A stretch of 64,000 bases of DNA, from the NCBI GenBank assembly GCA_016125095.1, contig WGMK01000027.1, positions 1-64,000 of the forward strand. The letters run 5' to 3'. Positions 1 to 7,959 of this stretch are shown piece after piece. This DNA comes from Candidatus Hydrogenedens sp. GTDB lineage: Bacteria > Hydrogenedentota > Hydrogenedentia > Hydrogenedentales > JAEUWI01. Below the pieces are notes generated by a model that was not told the origin of the DNA, did no database searches, and worked only from the letters and a program-made list of their open reading frames with translations. Within the stretch, counting starts at the first letter, position 1, and each line of letters starts with the position of its first letter. A program made the position numbers and the translations under genes.

Positions 1-132
1 AGCTTCAAAAACCTCACCGACGGGGAATTGAATACCTACGTCGACAAGCTCAACAATCGTCCCAGAAAGAAACTCGGATTCCGCACCCCGGCACAGGTCT
101 TCCTCGAAAAGCCTGTTGCAATTAGACCTTGA
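1..132 (+). pseudogene. IS30-family transposase, C-terminal end (partial at window edge)
   Basis: The first 132 bases read in frame 1 as 43 residues ending in TGA. They include the block LNNRPRKKLGFRTPAQVF, which is the characteristic C-terminus of IS30-family DDE transposases (consensus LN.RPRK.LG..TP..VF). The 5' part of the gene lies outside the window, so it cannot be judged intact or broken. The right terminal inverted repeat of the element probably lies at about 113-142, around the stop codon, as IS30 elements usually end a few bases past the transposase gene. I could not align it to a left end. Recognition is by motif; the IS30 assignment is strong, the exact element unknown. Confidence 0.8.
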
Positions 133-145
133 ATCTGCGGTTAAA

Positions 146-229
146 TACTTGGTAGAAGACGCCTTCGTGGTGACCGCCTATTTGACGGACAAGCCGAAGG
201 CGGGAGACCAGCTATGGCCCAGCAACTGA
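146..229 (+). pseudogene. remnant of a DUF4258-like protein, cut by the IS30 element
   Basis: Directly after the transposase the frame at 146-229 reads YLVEDAFVVTAYLTDKP and ends in LWPSN before a TGA. The hydrophobic VVTAY strand followed by a charged turn and a terminal tryptophan resembles the C-terminus of DUF4258 proteins (a BECR-fold, toxin-like family). These genes are commonly followed by a DUF2283 gene. Here the fragment overlaps the start of the DUF2283 gene by 16 bases (214-229), as expected for a two-gene unit. There is no start codon or N-terminal half; the sequence upstream is transposase. I infer that IS30 insertion removed the 5' part. Family assignment is by short motif and context only. 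Confidence 0.5.
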
Positions 230-420
230 AACTCTGGCTTGATCCCGAGGCCGATTACCTTGAAGTGACCTTTTCTGATGCGGCGGGATACATGAAAGAG
301 ACCACGCACGATGCGGTGATGGAACGCGTGGATGCCGATGGCAACGTAATCGGATTCAGCGTGCAGGGTATCAGCCGGTTTCAAAAGGACGCGCCGCTCA
401 GCGCCGACCTGAACCGCTGA
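214..420 (+). CDS. DUF2283 family protein (possible antitoxin-like partner)
   Basis: This is a 68-residue protein with LKLWLDPEADYLEVTF near the N-terminus and a VMERVDADGNVIGFSV core. It matches the DUF2283 pattern of a Y.D.D.LYI.F-type strand followed by a DxxGNVVGxEI strand. DUF2283 proteins are small and often sit downstream of DUF4258 genes; the molecular role is not established. The ATG at 214 lies inside the end of the upstream DUF4258-like remnant, so translation was probably coupled. With the upstream gene destroyed by the IS30 element, this gene looks like an orphan whose transcription may now depend on the insertion sequence. It is convergent with the glycosyltransferase gene, which ends 7 bases away. 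Confidence 0.6.
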   Translation: MAQQLKLWLDPEADYLEVTFSDAAGYMKETTHDAVMERVDADGNVIGFSVQGISRFQKDAPLSADLNR

Positions 421-426
421 CCCCCC

Positions 427-1701
427 CTACTCCGCCTCCAGCTGTGCCTTCAGCGCGGTAGCGTCTCCCCCTGCGATGACCGCGCGGATGGCTTGGGCGC
501 AGCGGTCGATGACGGCATCGCGGGCGTAGAAGTGCGCGCGGGCACGGGCGTTTTCCTGCCACCCCGTGAAATTCTCCGTACCCTCCGCGACGCGCGCCAG
601 GAAGGCCGGCACTTCGTTGAGCTGTTCCCAGGTAAAGCAAGGGCCGGGCTGGGCCTCGCGCATTTCCTGGCCCAGCGGACTGTCGTCGTCGCAGACGGCG
701 AGAATCGCGCTGTGTGAAGCGAGGCCGGAGATGGCTTTGCAGGGAATGAACGATCCGCCGCTCTTGGCCTTTTCCGTGATGACGAAGAAATCGGTTTCGT
801 GCAGCGCGGAGGCGAAGCCAGCCTCGTCGAGAAACGGACCGAAGGTGAAGCGCGGATCGTTCACCGAGGCGACCCAGTCGCGGATGTCATCCGCGCGGCC
901 GCCGTTGCCGTGGATGCGGAACGTGAACGGCGCATCGCTCTGTTGCAGTCGCTGGCAGAACAGCAGCAAATCCTGCTTGGTGCCGATGTTGCCCGCGTAG
1001 AGCAGCCGCACCGGCCTGCCCGGGGCGCGTCCGGTCTTGTCCTCGAGCCGCGCCAGTTCGTCGGCCATGGAGCCGTTGAGCCAATTGGGCAAGTAGACGA
1101 TGGGCTGGTTGCGCTTGCGGATGGCGCGGAGCCGGTCGACCATCACCGGCGAAATGGAACTCCAGATCTCGGCGCGGTTGAAGAACCAGGACTGCACGCC
1201 GCGCAGCAGCGCGATGACCGCACGTCCCTTGGCAATACCGCTGGCCGCCGCGGCGTCGGCGGAAAGGTCTTGCACGTTGAGCCAGAGGGGCTTGCGCCAG
1301 ATCAGCTTGTTCGCCACAGCAAAGGCCACGGCACCCACAAGCGGGCAATAGACCATGACCATGTCGAAGCGTCCGCCGCGCGGCAGCGAGCGCAACAGCG
1401 ACAGGAGAAAGGACGCTTCATAGAGCAGACGCTGAAACAGCGAATTCGGCTTGGAGGGAATGAACAGGCCGTAGCGCTCGATGTGCGCGCCCTGGTCGTC
1501 GTAGCGCTCGATAGCGCAGCCGTTGTTGCCGCTCTTGTCGGTCCACTCGGGGTAATACGGATAGGCGCAGCGCACGGTGACATCGAATCCGCGCGCGGCG
1601 AGCCCATAGGCCAGATCGCTGAATATCGCGCCGCCGCCGCCCCGGTCGGGGTTGAACACGTTGACGACGATCAGCAGCCGGGGCTTGGTATCCCCGCTCA
1701 T
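427..1701 (-). CDS. GT4-type glycosyltransferase (WbuB/WcaI-like)
   Basis: This 424-residue protein begins LLIVVNVFNPDRGGGGAIF, the P-rich, glycine-rich opening of GT-B glycosyltransferases of family 4 that act in cell-surface polysaccharide synthesis. The C-terminal half has a Rossmann start (RLLYAGNIGTKQDLLL) and a donor-binding segment (SGGSFIPCKAISGLASHSAI) in place of the usual PSK...A.G.PV. The protein would transfer a nucleotide-sugar hexose to a lipid-linked or growing glycan in the cytoplasm. It is the last gene of the wzz-like, exported-protein, sulfatase-fold, GT4 series on the minus strand, 34 bases after the sulfatase-fold gene. Acceptor and donor cannot be read from the sequence. 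The family is secure, the substrate unknown. Confidence 0.82.
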   Translation of the reverse strand: MSGDTKPRLLIVVNVFNPDRGGGGAIFSDLAYGLAARGFDVTVRCAYPYYPEWTDKSGNNGCAIERYDDQGAHIERYGLFIPSKPNSLFQRLLYEASFLLSLLRSLPRGGRFDMVMVYCPLVGAVAFAVANKLIWRKPLWLNVQDLSADAAAASGIAKGRAVIALLRGVQSWFFNRAEIWSSISPVMVDRLRAIRKRNQPIVYLPNWLNGSMADELARLEDKTGRAPGRPVRLLYAGNIGTKQDLLLFCQRLQQSDAPFTFRIHGNGGRADDIRDWVASVNDPRFTFGPFLDEAGFASALHETDFFVITEKAKSGGSFIPCKAISGLASHSAILAVCDDDSPLGQEMREAQPGPCFTWEQLNEVPAFLARVAEGTENFTGWQENARARAHFYARDAVIDRCAQAIRAVIAGGDATALKAQLEAE

Positions 1702-1735
1702 CGGCGGGCTCCGCAGGTCGCTTCCAGCCGCATGC

Positions 1736-3085
1736 CTACAGGTATCCCAGTGCTTCGAGCTCTTCCTTGCGGTTGCCGGTGTCGGACACGTCCGACGCCT
1801 TCACCGCTTGGGTGCGCGGGTGTTCGGCTTCCCACTGCTCGAGGTACGCGGCCATGCGCGCGGCGATGTCGGGATGCCGCTTGATCTGATTCGTGCGCTT
1901 GCCGTCGACATAGCCCGAGGCCGGCTGGAGTTCAAATTCGCTGCAGCCCGCATGGTGGTCGCGGTGGTGAATGTACTGCCACGAGGAAGAGAAGCAGCCG
2001 ATCTTTTCCCATTCGTCGTTGTAGGTTTCCGAGACGATGAAGTCCTGCACGAGCACGTCGTCGATGCTGCCGCCGAGCAGCGGCTTGAGCGAAACGCCCG
2101 CGTGCTTGGGCGAAGCCTGGACGCCCAGGAAATCGAGAAGCGTCGGGACGACATCGAGCAGGCGGGCCGGCTGGTAAATCTGTCCGGGGGTAATGTTTCC
2201 GCCGGGGTAATACCACATCATCGGCACGAACACGTTCGATCCGTAAATCAGCTTACCGTGCGAATTGGACTGCCACACGTGGGGGTGATCGTTCAGGCCT
2301 TCGCCGTGATCGCCCAGGATGATGAACAGCGTATCTTCCCAACCGGCCATCGCACGAAGCGCGTCGATGAAGGCCTTGGTATCGATGGAAGCCTGGCGCA
2401 CGGCCTGAAAGTATTCGCGGCGGTGGGCCGAGCCGGTGATTTCCGGGTACAGGTTGTCGAACTCCGGACGCGTCAGCTTGCCGGGGCCGCGATAGTACTC
2501 GTGAGCTTCCATGATGTTGATCTGCAGGTAGCCCGGCTCCGCGCCCTTCTGCTTCGCCAATTCCAGCGCCTCGCCAAAGGTCTTGGCGGAGTCCTTCGTC
2601 CGCGGCTTGTCTTTCTCTTTCCAATTGATGATGGCGTCGATGTAGTCGTCGAAGCCGCGCGAGAAGCCCGCCACGGAATTGATCATTGCATTGGCCGTGG
2701 TGCCCATCGTACGGTATCCGGCGGCCTTCAGCTCCTGCGATACCAGCGGCGCGGCCTCCTGCAGGTAGTCGGTCGAGTCGAACAGGCCGACCGTGCGCGG
2801 ATACTGGCTGGTCAGCAGGCTGCCGATGGAGGGCAAGGTCCAGCTGGCGTGGGCCGTGGTGAACATGAACTGCGCGCTCTGTGCGGCGATAGCGTCCAGT
2901 TCGGCCGAGGCGCCGACCTTGCTGCCATAGCAGCCAAGCGCGTCGGCGCGGAGCGTGTCGATGATAAGCAGCACGACGTTGGGCCGGGCGGACTGCTGCG
3001 CGCGCGCGGGCCATGCAAGCGCAGCGCTTGCGGCTGCGCTCGCAGCGAGGAATCCGCGGCGGCTGATGGCGCTGGCGTTACTCAT
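1736..3085 (-). CDS. Tat-exported sulfatase-fold enzyme with Thr at the nucleophile position
   Basis: This 449-residue protein has a twin-arginine leader (SRRGFLAASAAASAALAWPA) and an alkaline phosphatase/sulfatase fold. The metal-binding start RPNVVLLIIDTLRADALGCY and the second metal motif GDHGEG (around residue 260) are present. The nucleophile region reads ASWTLPSIGSLLTSQYP. Aligned with the sulfatase signature C-x-P-S-R it puts Thr where formylglycine-type sulfatases have Cys or Ser, and Ile in place of Arg. A formylglycine mechanism is therefore unlikely; Thr nucleophiles occur in phosphoethanolamine and glycerol-phosphate transferases of the same superfamily. It ends EELEALGYL, a common tail in this group. 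It overlaps the upstream small exported gene by 8 bases, so they are translationally coupled. Its role on the neighbouring polysaccharide (hydrolysis or transfer) is inferred. Confidence 0.8.
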   Translation of the reverse strand: MSNASAISRRGFLAASAAASAALAWPARAQQSARPNVVLLIIDTLRADALGCYGSKVGASAELDAIAAQSAQFMFTTAHASWTLPSIGSLLTSQYPRTVGLFDSTDYLQEAAPLVSQELKAAGYRTMGTTANAMINSVAGFSRGFDDYIDAIINWKEKDKPRTKDSAKTFGEALELAKQKGAEPGYLQINIMEAHEYYRGPGKLTRPEFDNLYPEITGSAHRREYFQAVRQASIDTKAFIDALRAMAGWEDTLFIILGDHGEGLNDHPHVWQSNSHGKLIYGSNVFVPMMWYYPGGNITPGQIYQPARLLDVVPTLLDFLGVQASPKHAGVSLKPLLGGSIDDVLVQDFIVSETYNDEWEKIGCFSSSWQYIHHRDHHAGCSEFELQPASGYVDGKRTNQIKRHPDIAARMAAYLEQWEAEHPRTQAVKASDVSDTGNRKEELEALGYL

Positions 3086-3656
3086 GGGCGTTCTCCGGCA
3101 GCTCGAATTGCGCGTCCAGTTCCTTGAAGATTAGCTCGACCTGATCCACCAGCGCCGGGGCCTTGCCGCCGCCCTTGTTCATGATCTCTACGCGCAGGCT
3201 CTTGGGATCCGCATTCTCGGGCAGGTCGAACATCCATTCCACCTGCTCCCACTGTCCGGAGCCCGAGTGGACCCTGCGCACCTTGCGGCGCTCGCCCTTG
3301 CGGTCGAATCCTACGACCAGGTGCAGCTGCCCGCTCGCGTCCGCCTTGCCCCATAGGCGCATGATGACCGTACCGCCTGGCTTGACGCCCGTGGCGGAAA
3401 TATCCTGCCCGATGATGGTGAGCCCTCCGGCGGTTTCCGGGTTGGGCAGTTCAATGGCAAAGCGCCCTTCCTTGGCGTCTTCCACGGGCTTTACCGCTGC
3501 GATTTCCCAGCCGTCACCGGCCTTTCTTGAACACGACCAGGCCTGCGGCTGGGCGTCGGCCCATTGCTCGAAGCCACCGTTCTGAACGAGGTTCTCCTGT
3601 GCGGAGGCCACGCTGGCGCAGACGCACGCGGCCAGCAGGAAGCAACGGAATAACAT
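3078..3656 (-). CDS. small exported protein with a CBM-like (galactose-binding-like) fold
   Basis: From the ATG at 3656 the protein is 192 residues and starts MLFRCFLLAACVCASVASAQ, a clean Sec signal peptide. It continues NLVQNGGFEQW, the opening typical of CenC/CBM-type jelly-roll domains (LVxNGxFE). A GGAAGG sequence about 12 bases upstream supports this start over a GTG at 3689. Later motifs (GDGWEIAAVKP, QWEQVEWMFDLPENADPKSL) fit a beta-sandwich with an aromatic ligand face. It probably binds carbohydrate or a glycan-modifying partner in the periplasm. It lies between the Wzz-like gene and the sulfatase-fold gene, overlapping the latter. The specific ligand is unknown. Confidence 0.65.
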   Translation of the reverse strand: MLFRCFLLAACVCASVASAQENLVQNGGFEQWADAQPQAWSCSRKAGDGWEIAAVKPVEDAKEGRFAIELPNPETAGGLTIIGQDISATGVKPGGTVIMRLWGKADASGQLHLVVGFDRKGERRKVRRVHSGSGQWEQVEWMFDLPENADPKSLRVEIMNKGGGKAPALVDQVELIFKELDAQFELPENAHE

Positions 3657-3688
3657 GGCGAAGATACCTTCCGATTGAATCATGGGCA

Positions 3689-4966
3689 CTACCCGATGGA
3701 ACGCAGCATCTCGCGCGCGAGCACGAGGGCGGTGGAGGCGAAGAGCCCCGCGGCGGCGGCCATCACCACGAAAAGCGAGCGCGGCGGCCAGCTCTTTTTG
3801 TCCGGGAGCACGGGCGGCGAGAGGATTTTAAGGTCGGCGAGATTCACTTCGCCGGACTCGACAATCTTGGCCTGCTCCAGCATCGTGGAGAGCAGGTCGT
3901 AGCTCCGCAGTTGCGGCGTTTCCTGCATGTTCAGCATCTTGCGCTCGTAGGCGCGCTTGGCGATTTCCTCCCGAAGCTGCTGCAATTCCGCTTCGAGGTC
4001 GATAATGGAGGATTCCATCTGCTTGGCGAATTCTTGAAGATTTGCCAGTTCGACCTGCTTCAGCATCAGCTTGCTTTCGAGGTCCTGGTAAACACCGTTG
4101 ATGACCTCTTCCTGGTAGCCCTGATCTTTGTCGGCCTTCGGGTTTTTCTCCAGGAATACGGACTCCATGGGCGGTGATTTCCAGAGCGTGAGGAACTGCG
4201 GCGTCTTGTCGAGATACTCTTGCGTGCTCCGGATTTCCTCGGATACCGTGGCGATTTTAACGTGGGTATCGATAAGTTTTTCCTGGTAATCCAGCAGGCG
4301 CGAATGCACCTTGGCGATTTTCGCCGCGGCGAGATCGTCGTTCCATTCGATCTCGACGTCTCGGATTTCCTCGTTCACTTCCTGCAATTCCGCGCGGGTC
4401 GACTCGAACTGATCGCCGATGAAGTCGCGGACGCCCGTCTTGCCGGTCTTGTAGACCTCTTCCGAGACTTCCTCGCACACCTCGGCCCAAGCCCGGACGA
4501 GGTCTTGCGCCTGGGCGGCCGTCGATGCCCTTGCGGTAAGCACGACGATGGGCGAGAACATCGTTTGCTGCACCGTTTTCTCGGTCACTTGCGACTGCAG
4601 CGACATCCGTTTCCGCAGCTTGCTGATGAGACGGAGGTTTTCCAGCTCGTCACCGGACCAGATAGCCGGATCATTTACGCGCTCGGCCGCGCGCATGAGA
4701 ATGCCGTCGCTTTGCAGCAGGATGGCATAGTCGGGCACGGACAGCGTTTTCGGCATGAGGATATTGAGCCCCTCCGCGTCCTTGAAGGGCGGGGGGCTGA
4801 GCACCAGGGAAACGCTCGACTGAAACTCGACCGGCAGCAGTACCGCGGCCAATACGCCGCAAAGCGTGGCAACAACGGTGCCCGCGACAATGATGCGCCA
4901 ATCGCGTACCAGCGTGCGGATGTAGACGACAGGACTGAAGATTCGCTCGTCGGCACTAGTAGACAT
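3689..4966 (-). CDS. Wzz/BexC-like polysaccharide chain-length or export co-polymerase
   Basis: The ATG at 4966 gives a 425-residue protein starting MSTSADERIFSPVVYIRTLV. A first membrane helix (IIVAGTVVATLCGVLAAVLL) lies near residues 20-40, followed by the Wzz-type beta region FQSSVSLVLSPPP. A long helical segment rich in Glu, Gln and Leu (about residues 150-340, e.g. NLQEFAKQMESSIIDLEAEL) is predicted to be coiled coil. A second membrane helix (SLFVVMAAAAGLFASTALVL) lies at the C-terminus after the proline-rich SPPVLPDKKSWPP. This two-helix layout is that of polysaccharide co-polymerases lacking a C-terminal tyrosine kinase domain. It would set O-antigen or exopolysaccharide length in the inner membrane. 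It is the first gene of the minus-strand series, downstream of the candidate promoter at 5036-5065. Confidence 0.8.
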   Translation of the reverse strand: MSTSADERIFSPVVYIRTLVRDWRIIVAGTVVATLCGVLAAVLLPVEFQSSVSLVLSPPPFKDAEGLNILMPKTLSVPDYAILLQSDGILMRAAERVNDPAIWSGDELENLRLISKLRKRMSLQSQVTEKTVQQTMFSPIVVLTARASTAAQAQDLVRAWAEVCEEVSEEVYKTGKTGVRDFIGDQFESTRAELQEVNEEIRDVEIEWNDDLAAAKIAKVHSRLLDYQEKLIDTHVKIATVSEEIRSTQEYLDKTPQFLTLWKSPPMESVFLEKNPKADKDQGYQEEVINGVYQDLESKLMLKQVELANLQEFAKQMESSIIDLEAELQQLREEIAKRAYERKMLNMQETPQLRSYDLLSTMLEQAKIVESGEVNLADLKILSPPVLPDKKSWPPRSLFVVMAAAAGLFASTALVLAREMLRSIG

Positions 4967-5035
4967 ATTGAATTTTTCCGCCTCCGAGGCAAGCGCGCCG
5001 CAGCGCGGGCGCGGGAAAACAGTTGCAGGGAGCGA

Positions 5036-5065
5036 AGTATACCCCCGGGGGCGTGGGCCAGTAAA
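5036..5065 (-). promoter_or_regulatory. candidate sigma70 promoter for the wzz-like operon
   Basis: On the minus strand a TTTACT (5065-5060) and a TATACT (5041-5036) are separated by 18 bases. The -10 hexamer differs from TATAAT at one base. The start would be near 5029, giving a leader of about 60 bases before the ATG at 4966. It lies in the divergent gap opposite the kinase gene. Confidence 0.45.
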
Positions 5066-5147
5066 ACGCAGCGGAACAGCTGCCCTGCGGTGCGGGCGGG
5101 CGGTGTTACATGCTACGCTGTGGGTACTGAAAATCAGGAGCCTTCCA

Positions 5148-7460
5148 TTGGACGCCACGCTGCGCATGCGCGAAAGCCTGTTTCCCGGCGAGCCGGCGGT
5201 AGCATCCCGTTCCGGCGATTTGCTCGAGGATCCGCTGCTGGGGCTCCGGCTGGGCAACTACGAGGTCTGTTTCCAACTGGGGCGCGGCGCGTATGGCGCG
5301 GTCTACAAGGCGAAGGACATCCACCTCGGACGGTTCGTCGCGCTCAAGTTTCTGCATGATTTCCGCAACGCGCTGCAGCGGGAGCAGTTTCTCCACGAGG
5401 CGCGCGCCATCGCCGCGCTTTCGAAGCACCCCTCCATCGTGCAGATCTACGAATGGGGCTCGCACGAGAACCGGGACTACTTCGTGCTGGAGTTCGTGGG
5501 GTCGAGCGCGCAAATGCTCTTGCAGTGCAACCCGAACGGGCTCGAGCTGCAGGCTGCGACACGGATTGCGAAGGATTGCGCGGAGGCGCTGGCCTTCGCG
5601 CACCGGCAGAACATTCTGCACCGGGACGTGAAGCCGGGCAACATCCTGCTGGAGGTAGAGGACCGGCGCGCGAAGCTGGCGGATTTCGGGCTGGCGCGTC
5701 TGCTGGGCAAGGCCGAGCCCGGGCACGACGATATTCCCGGGGGAACGCCCGCCTACATGGCGCCCGAGGTGGCCGCGGGCGGACCGGGAGAAATCCGCTC
5801 GGACGTCTTTTCGCTTGGTGCCTCGTATTACGAACTGCTTACCGGTCAGGTTCCCTTTGATGGCGCATCGGTAGACGACATGCTGGAGCAGGTGCGGCGC
5901 TACCGGATCATTCCGCTGCGCGACCGGCGGGCCGACCTGCCCGACCGCGTGTATACCTTGGTGGCAAAGGCGCTGGCGCGGCGCGAGGAGGACCGCTTTT
6001 CCGGAGCCGACGAGCTCGCCGAAGCGCTCGACGGACTGCTGCAAAGCCAGCGCGTGGCCGCGCGCCCCCAGGGCGATGCCGCAGCCACGCAATCGATGCA
6101 GCGTTCCAAGCTGCAGGCCTACAAGAAGGGCCAAGACGCACGCAAAACGCAGGCGGAGAAGCTGGCGCCGACTCCGTTTCAACGCGCGGTGGAGCAATTC
6201 CGCGATGGCGAGGCCTTCGAGCGCGTGAGGCAATATGACGACGCGGCGGCCGCTTTCGTGCAGGCCCAGGATGTATTCGCCGATGCGGAGCGCGCGGCGG
6301 TCAAGACGCTCGAGCGCATATCGACCCTGAAGCAGGCGCAACGCGCGATGGATTTGGCGCGCGAATCGGCGCAGGCGATGGTGGCGGACGCCTTTGCGGG
6401 CTCCTTGTTCTATCTGGCGCGGCAGGAAGAAGCCCTCGCGCGGGAGACGCCGGGCCTGCGCGATGCCACCGAACGCTACATGAGGGCGCGCGCGATGTAT
6501 TTGCGTGCGGCGGACGAAGCGCGGCCGAAGGCGAGGCAGGTGCTGGCCGAGGCGCAATCGCAGGCGAGCCGCGCGAGGAAGGCCGCTGCCGACTGCAACG
6601 CTGACCGCCAGGCGCCAGGACTCTGGGCCGAGGCCGAGCAATTCCTCGAGCAGGCGCGGGCGGCGGGCATGGACGTTCGCACGGCACCACGGTGTTTCGA
6701 AGAGGCCGCCGAACGGTTTGACGCTGCGGCCGCAGCCGCGCGTGGCAGCGACGATGCGCCCCGCGGCATGCGCGAGGTCTTGGGAATGACCTTCGCGTGG
6801 ATTCCCCCGGGGACAGCGAGCATCGGCAATCCGAACGGCCCCGGCCAGGAGAAACCCGTGCGCGAAGTCACGCTCACGGACGGCTTTTGGATGGGGGTGT
6901 ACCCGGTGACGCAGGCTGCATGGGAGTCGCTGATGGAGTCCAACCCTTCGGGATTCCGCGGCGGCGGCGCGCAGCTTCCGGTGGAGAATGTGAGCTGGAA
7001 CGACGCGCAGCGGTTTATATCGCGGCTGAATGAACAGGGCGCCAGGGTGTTCCGGCTGCCGAGCGAGGCCGAGTGGGAATACGCCTGCCGCGCTGGCAAG
7101 ACCACCAAATGGTTTTTCGGCGACGACGGCAGCGAGCTGGATCGCTACGCCTGGCATCCGGGAAACGCCGATGGCCGGACGCATCCGGTGGGCGCTGCGC
7201 CCGGCGGAGCGAATGCCTGGGGCCTGCACGACCTGCACGGCAACGTATGTGAATGGTGCGCCGATGCGTGGTCGCCCGACTTGCGCGGGCTACCGCTGGA
7301 TGGTTCCCCGCTGCCGGGCGGTCCCGATAGCGAGCGTGTCGCGCGGGGCGGCAGCTGGTGCGTGGTTACGCCGGATTGCCACTGCTCGGCGCGGCCCTGG
7401 CACGCAGGACCGGATGACCGCTTCGATTTCGTTGGGCTGCGGCTCGTGTTGAACCCCTGA
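5148..7460 (+). CDS. Ser/Thr protein kinase fused to an FGE-sulfatase (SUMF1) domain
   Basis: The start chosen is TTG at 5148, with AGGAG seven bases upstream (5136-5140); an in-frame ATG follows at 5166. The product is 770 residues. Residues about 40-300 are a Hanks-type kinase: P-loop GRGAYGAVYKAKD, catalytic Lys in VALKFLH, catalytic loop HRDVKPGNILL, DFG in DFGLARLLG, and APE in PAYMAPE. A helical Ala/Glu-rich region (about 330-540) follows. The C-terminal 220 residues are an FGE-type domain (GFWMGVYPVTQAAWESLM, FRLPSEAEWEYACRAGKTT, GLHDLHGNVCEWCADAW, RVARGGSWC). No membrane helix is evident, so it is probably cytoplasmic. This kinase-FGE fusion is known from chlamydial Pkn1 and related PVC or cyanobacterial proteins, where the FGE part is usually a binding domain rather than an enzyme. 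It stands divergent to the polysaccharide operon. Confidence 0.88.
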   Translation: MDATLRMRESLFPGEPAVASRSGDLLEDPLLGLRLGNYEVCFQLGRGAYGAVYKAKDIHLGRFVALKFLHDFRNALQREQFLHEARAIAALSKHPSIVQIYEWGSHENRDYFVLEFVGSSAQMLLQCNPNGLELQAATRIAKDCAEALAFAHRQNILHRDVKPGNILLEVEDRRAKLADFGLARLLGKAEPGHDDIPGGTPAYMAPEVAAGGPGEIRSDVFSLGASYYELLTGQVPFDGASVDDMLEQVRRYRIIPLRDRRADLPDRVYTLVAKALARREEDRFSGADELAEALDGLLQSQRVAARPQGDAAATQSMQRSKLQAYKKGQDARKTQAEKLAPTPFQRAVEQFRDGEAFERVRQYDDAAAAFVQAQDVFADAERAAVKTLERISTLKQAQRAMDLARESAQAMVADAFAGSLFYLARQEEALARETPGLRDATERYMRARAMYLRAADEARPKARQVLAEAQSQASRARKAAADCNADRQAPGLWAEAEQFLEQARAAGMDVRTAPRCFEEAAERFDAAAAAARGSDDAPRGMREVLGMTFAWIPPGTASIGNPNGPGQEKPVREVTLTDGFWMGVYPVTQAAWESLMESNPSGFRGGGAQLPVENVSWNDAQRFISRLNEQGARVFRLPSEAEWEYACRAGKTTKWFFGDDGSELDRYAWHPGNADGRTHPVGAAPGGANAWGLHDLHGNVCEWCADAWSPDLRGLPLDGSPLPGGPDSERVARGGSWCVVTPDCHCSARPWHAGPDDRFDFVGLRLVLNP

Positions 7461-7506
7461 CCTGCGCAATCAGAACGAGTTTCAATTAAAGGGCGGAGTA
7501 CTTCTC

Positions 7507-7959
7507 ATGCCATTCATCGATCGCGAAGGCCGCTTGCTGGGCCGTTTGAACCTTATCGACGCGGCGCTGCTGCTGGGCGCGCTGCTGGCCGGGGCGGCGG
7601 CCTACCACGTGCTCACCGCTGGAAACCGGGTGGCGCCGCCATTCGCCCTGCCGGAAAACACGGCGTGGGTGGACGCGACGCTCTGGCTGCCGCCGGAGCA
7701 GGCCTTTCTGCTGCCGCACCTGAAAACCGGCTCGGCGCAGCGCGACCCGCGGACAGGCGCGGTACTGGCTGATATAACGGGGGCCGCCGCCGACGCACAG
7801 GGCGTGCGAGTAGAACTCCGGCTAAGCGCGCAGCGGGACAGCGAGGGACGGTGGATTTACCGGAGTCGCGCGCTGCTTGTGGGCCGGGAACTCGAGATCG
7901 AAACCGAGACCGTCGCGCTGAAGGGGTTGGTGGCCCGGTTTCAGGTGTCCGCGAAGTGA
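7507..7959 (+). CDS. DUF4330 family membrane-anchored protein
   Basis: This 150-residue protein begins MPFIDREGRLLGRLNLIDAA followed by the membrane helix LLLGALLAGAAAYHVL. That is the DUF4330 pattern (DxxGRLFGKxNxID then one helix). The rest is a small periplasmic beta domain. Function is unknown. A purine-rich GGGCGGAG lies about 13 bases upstream of the ATG. The gene's TGA (7957-7959) overlaps the GTG start of the next gene (7956), so the two are translationally coupled. That suggests a role with the polymerase or ligase-like protein that follows. Confidence 0.7.
   Translation: MPFIDREGRLLGRLNLIDAALLLGALLAGAAAYHVLTAGNRVAPPFALPENTAWVDATLWLPPEQAFLLPHLKTGSAQRDPRTGAVLADITGAAADAQGVRVELRLSAQRDSEGRWIYRSRALLVGRELEIETETVALKGLVARFQVSAK

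Noticed and set aside
1736..3085. Annotation as a formylglycine sulfatase activated by the FGE domain of the nearby kinase
   Set aside because: The nucleophile position is Thr, not Cys or Ser, so it cannot be converted to formylglycine. The FGE-like domain in a kinase fusion is more likely a binding module.
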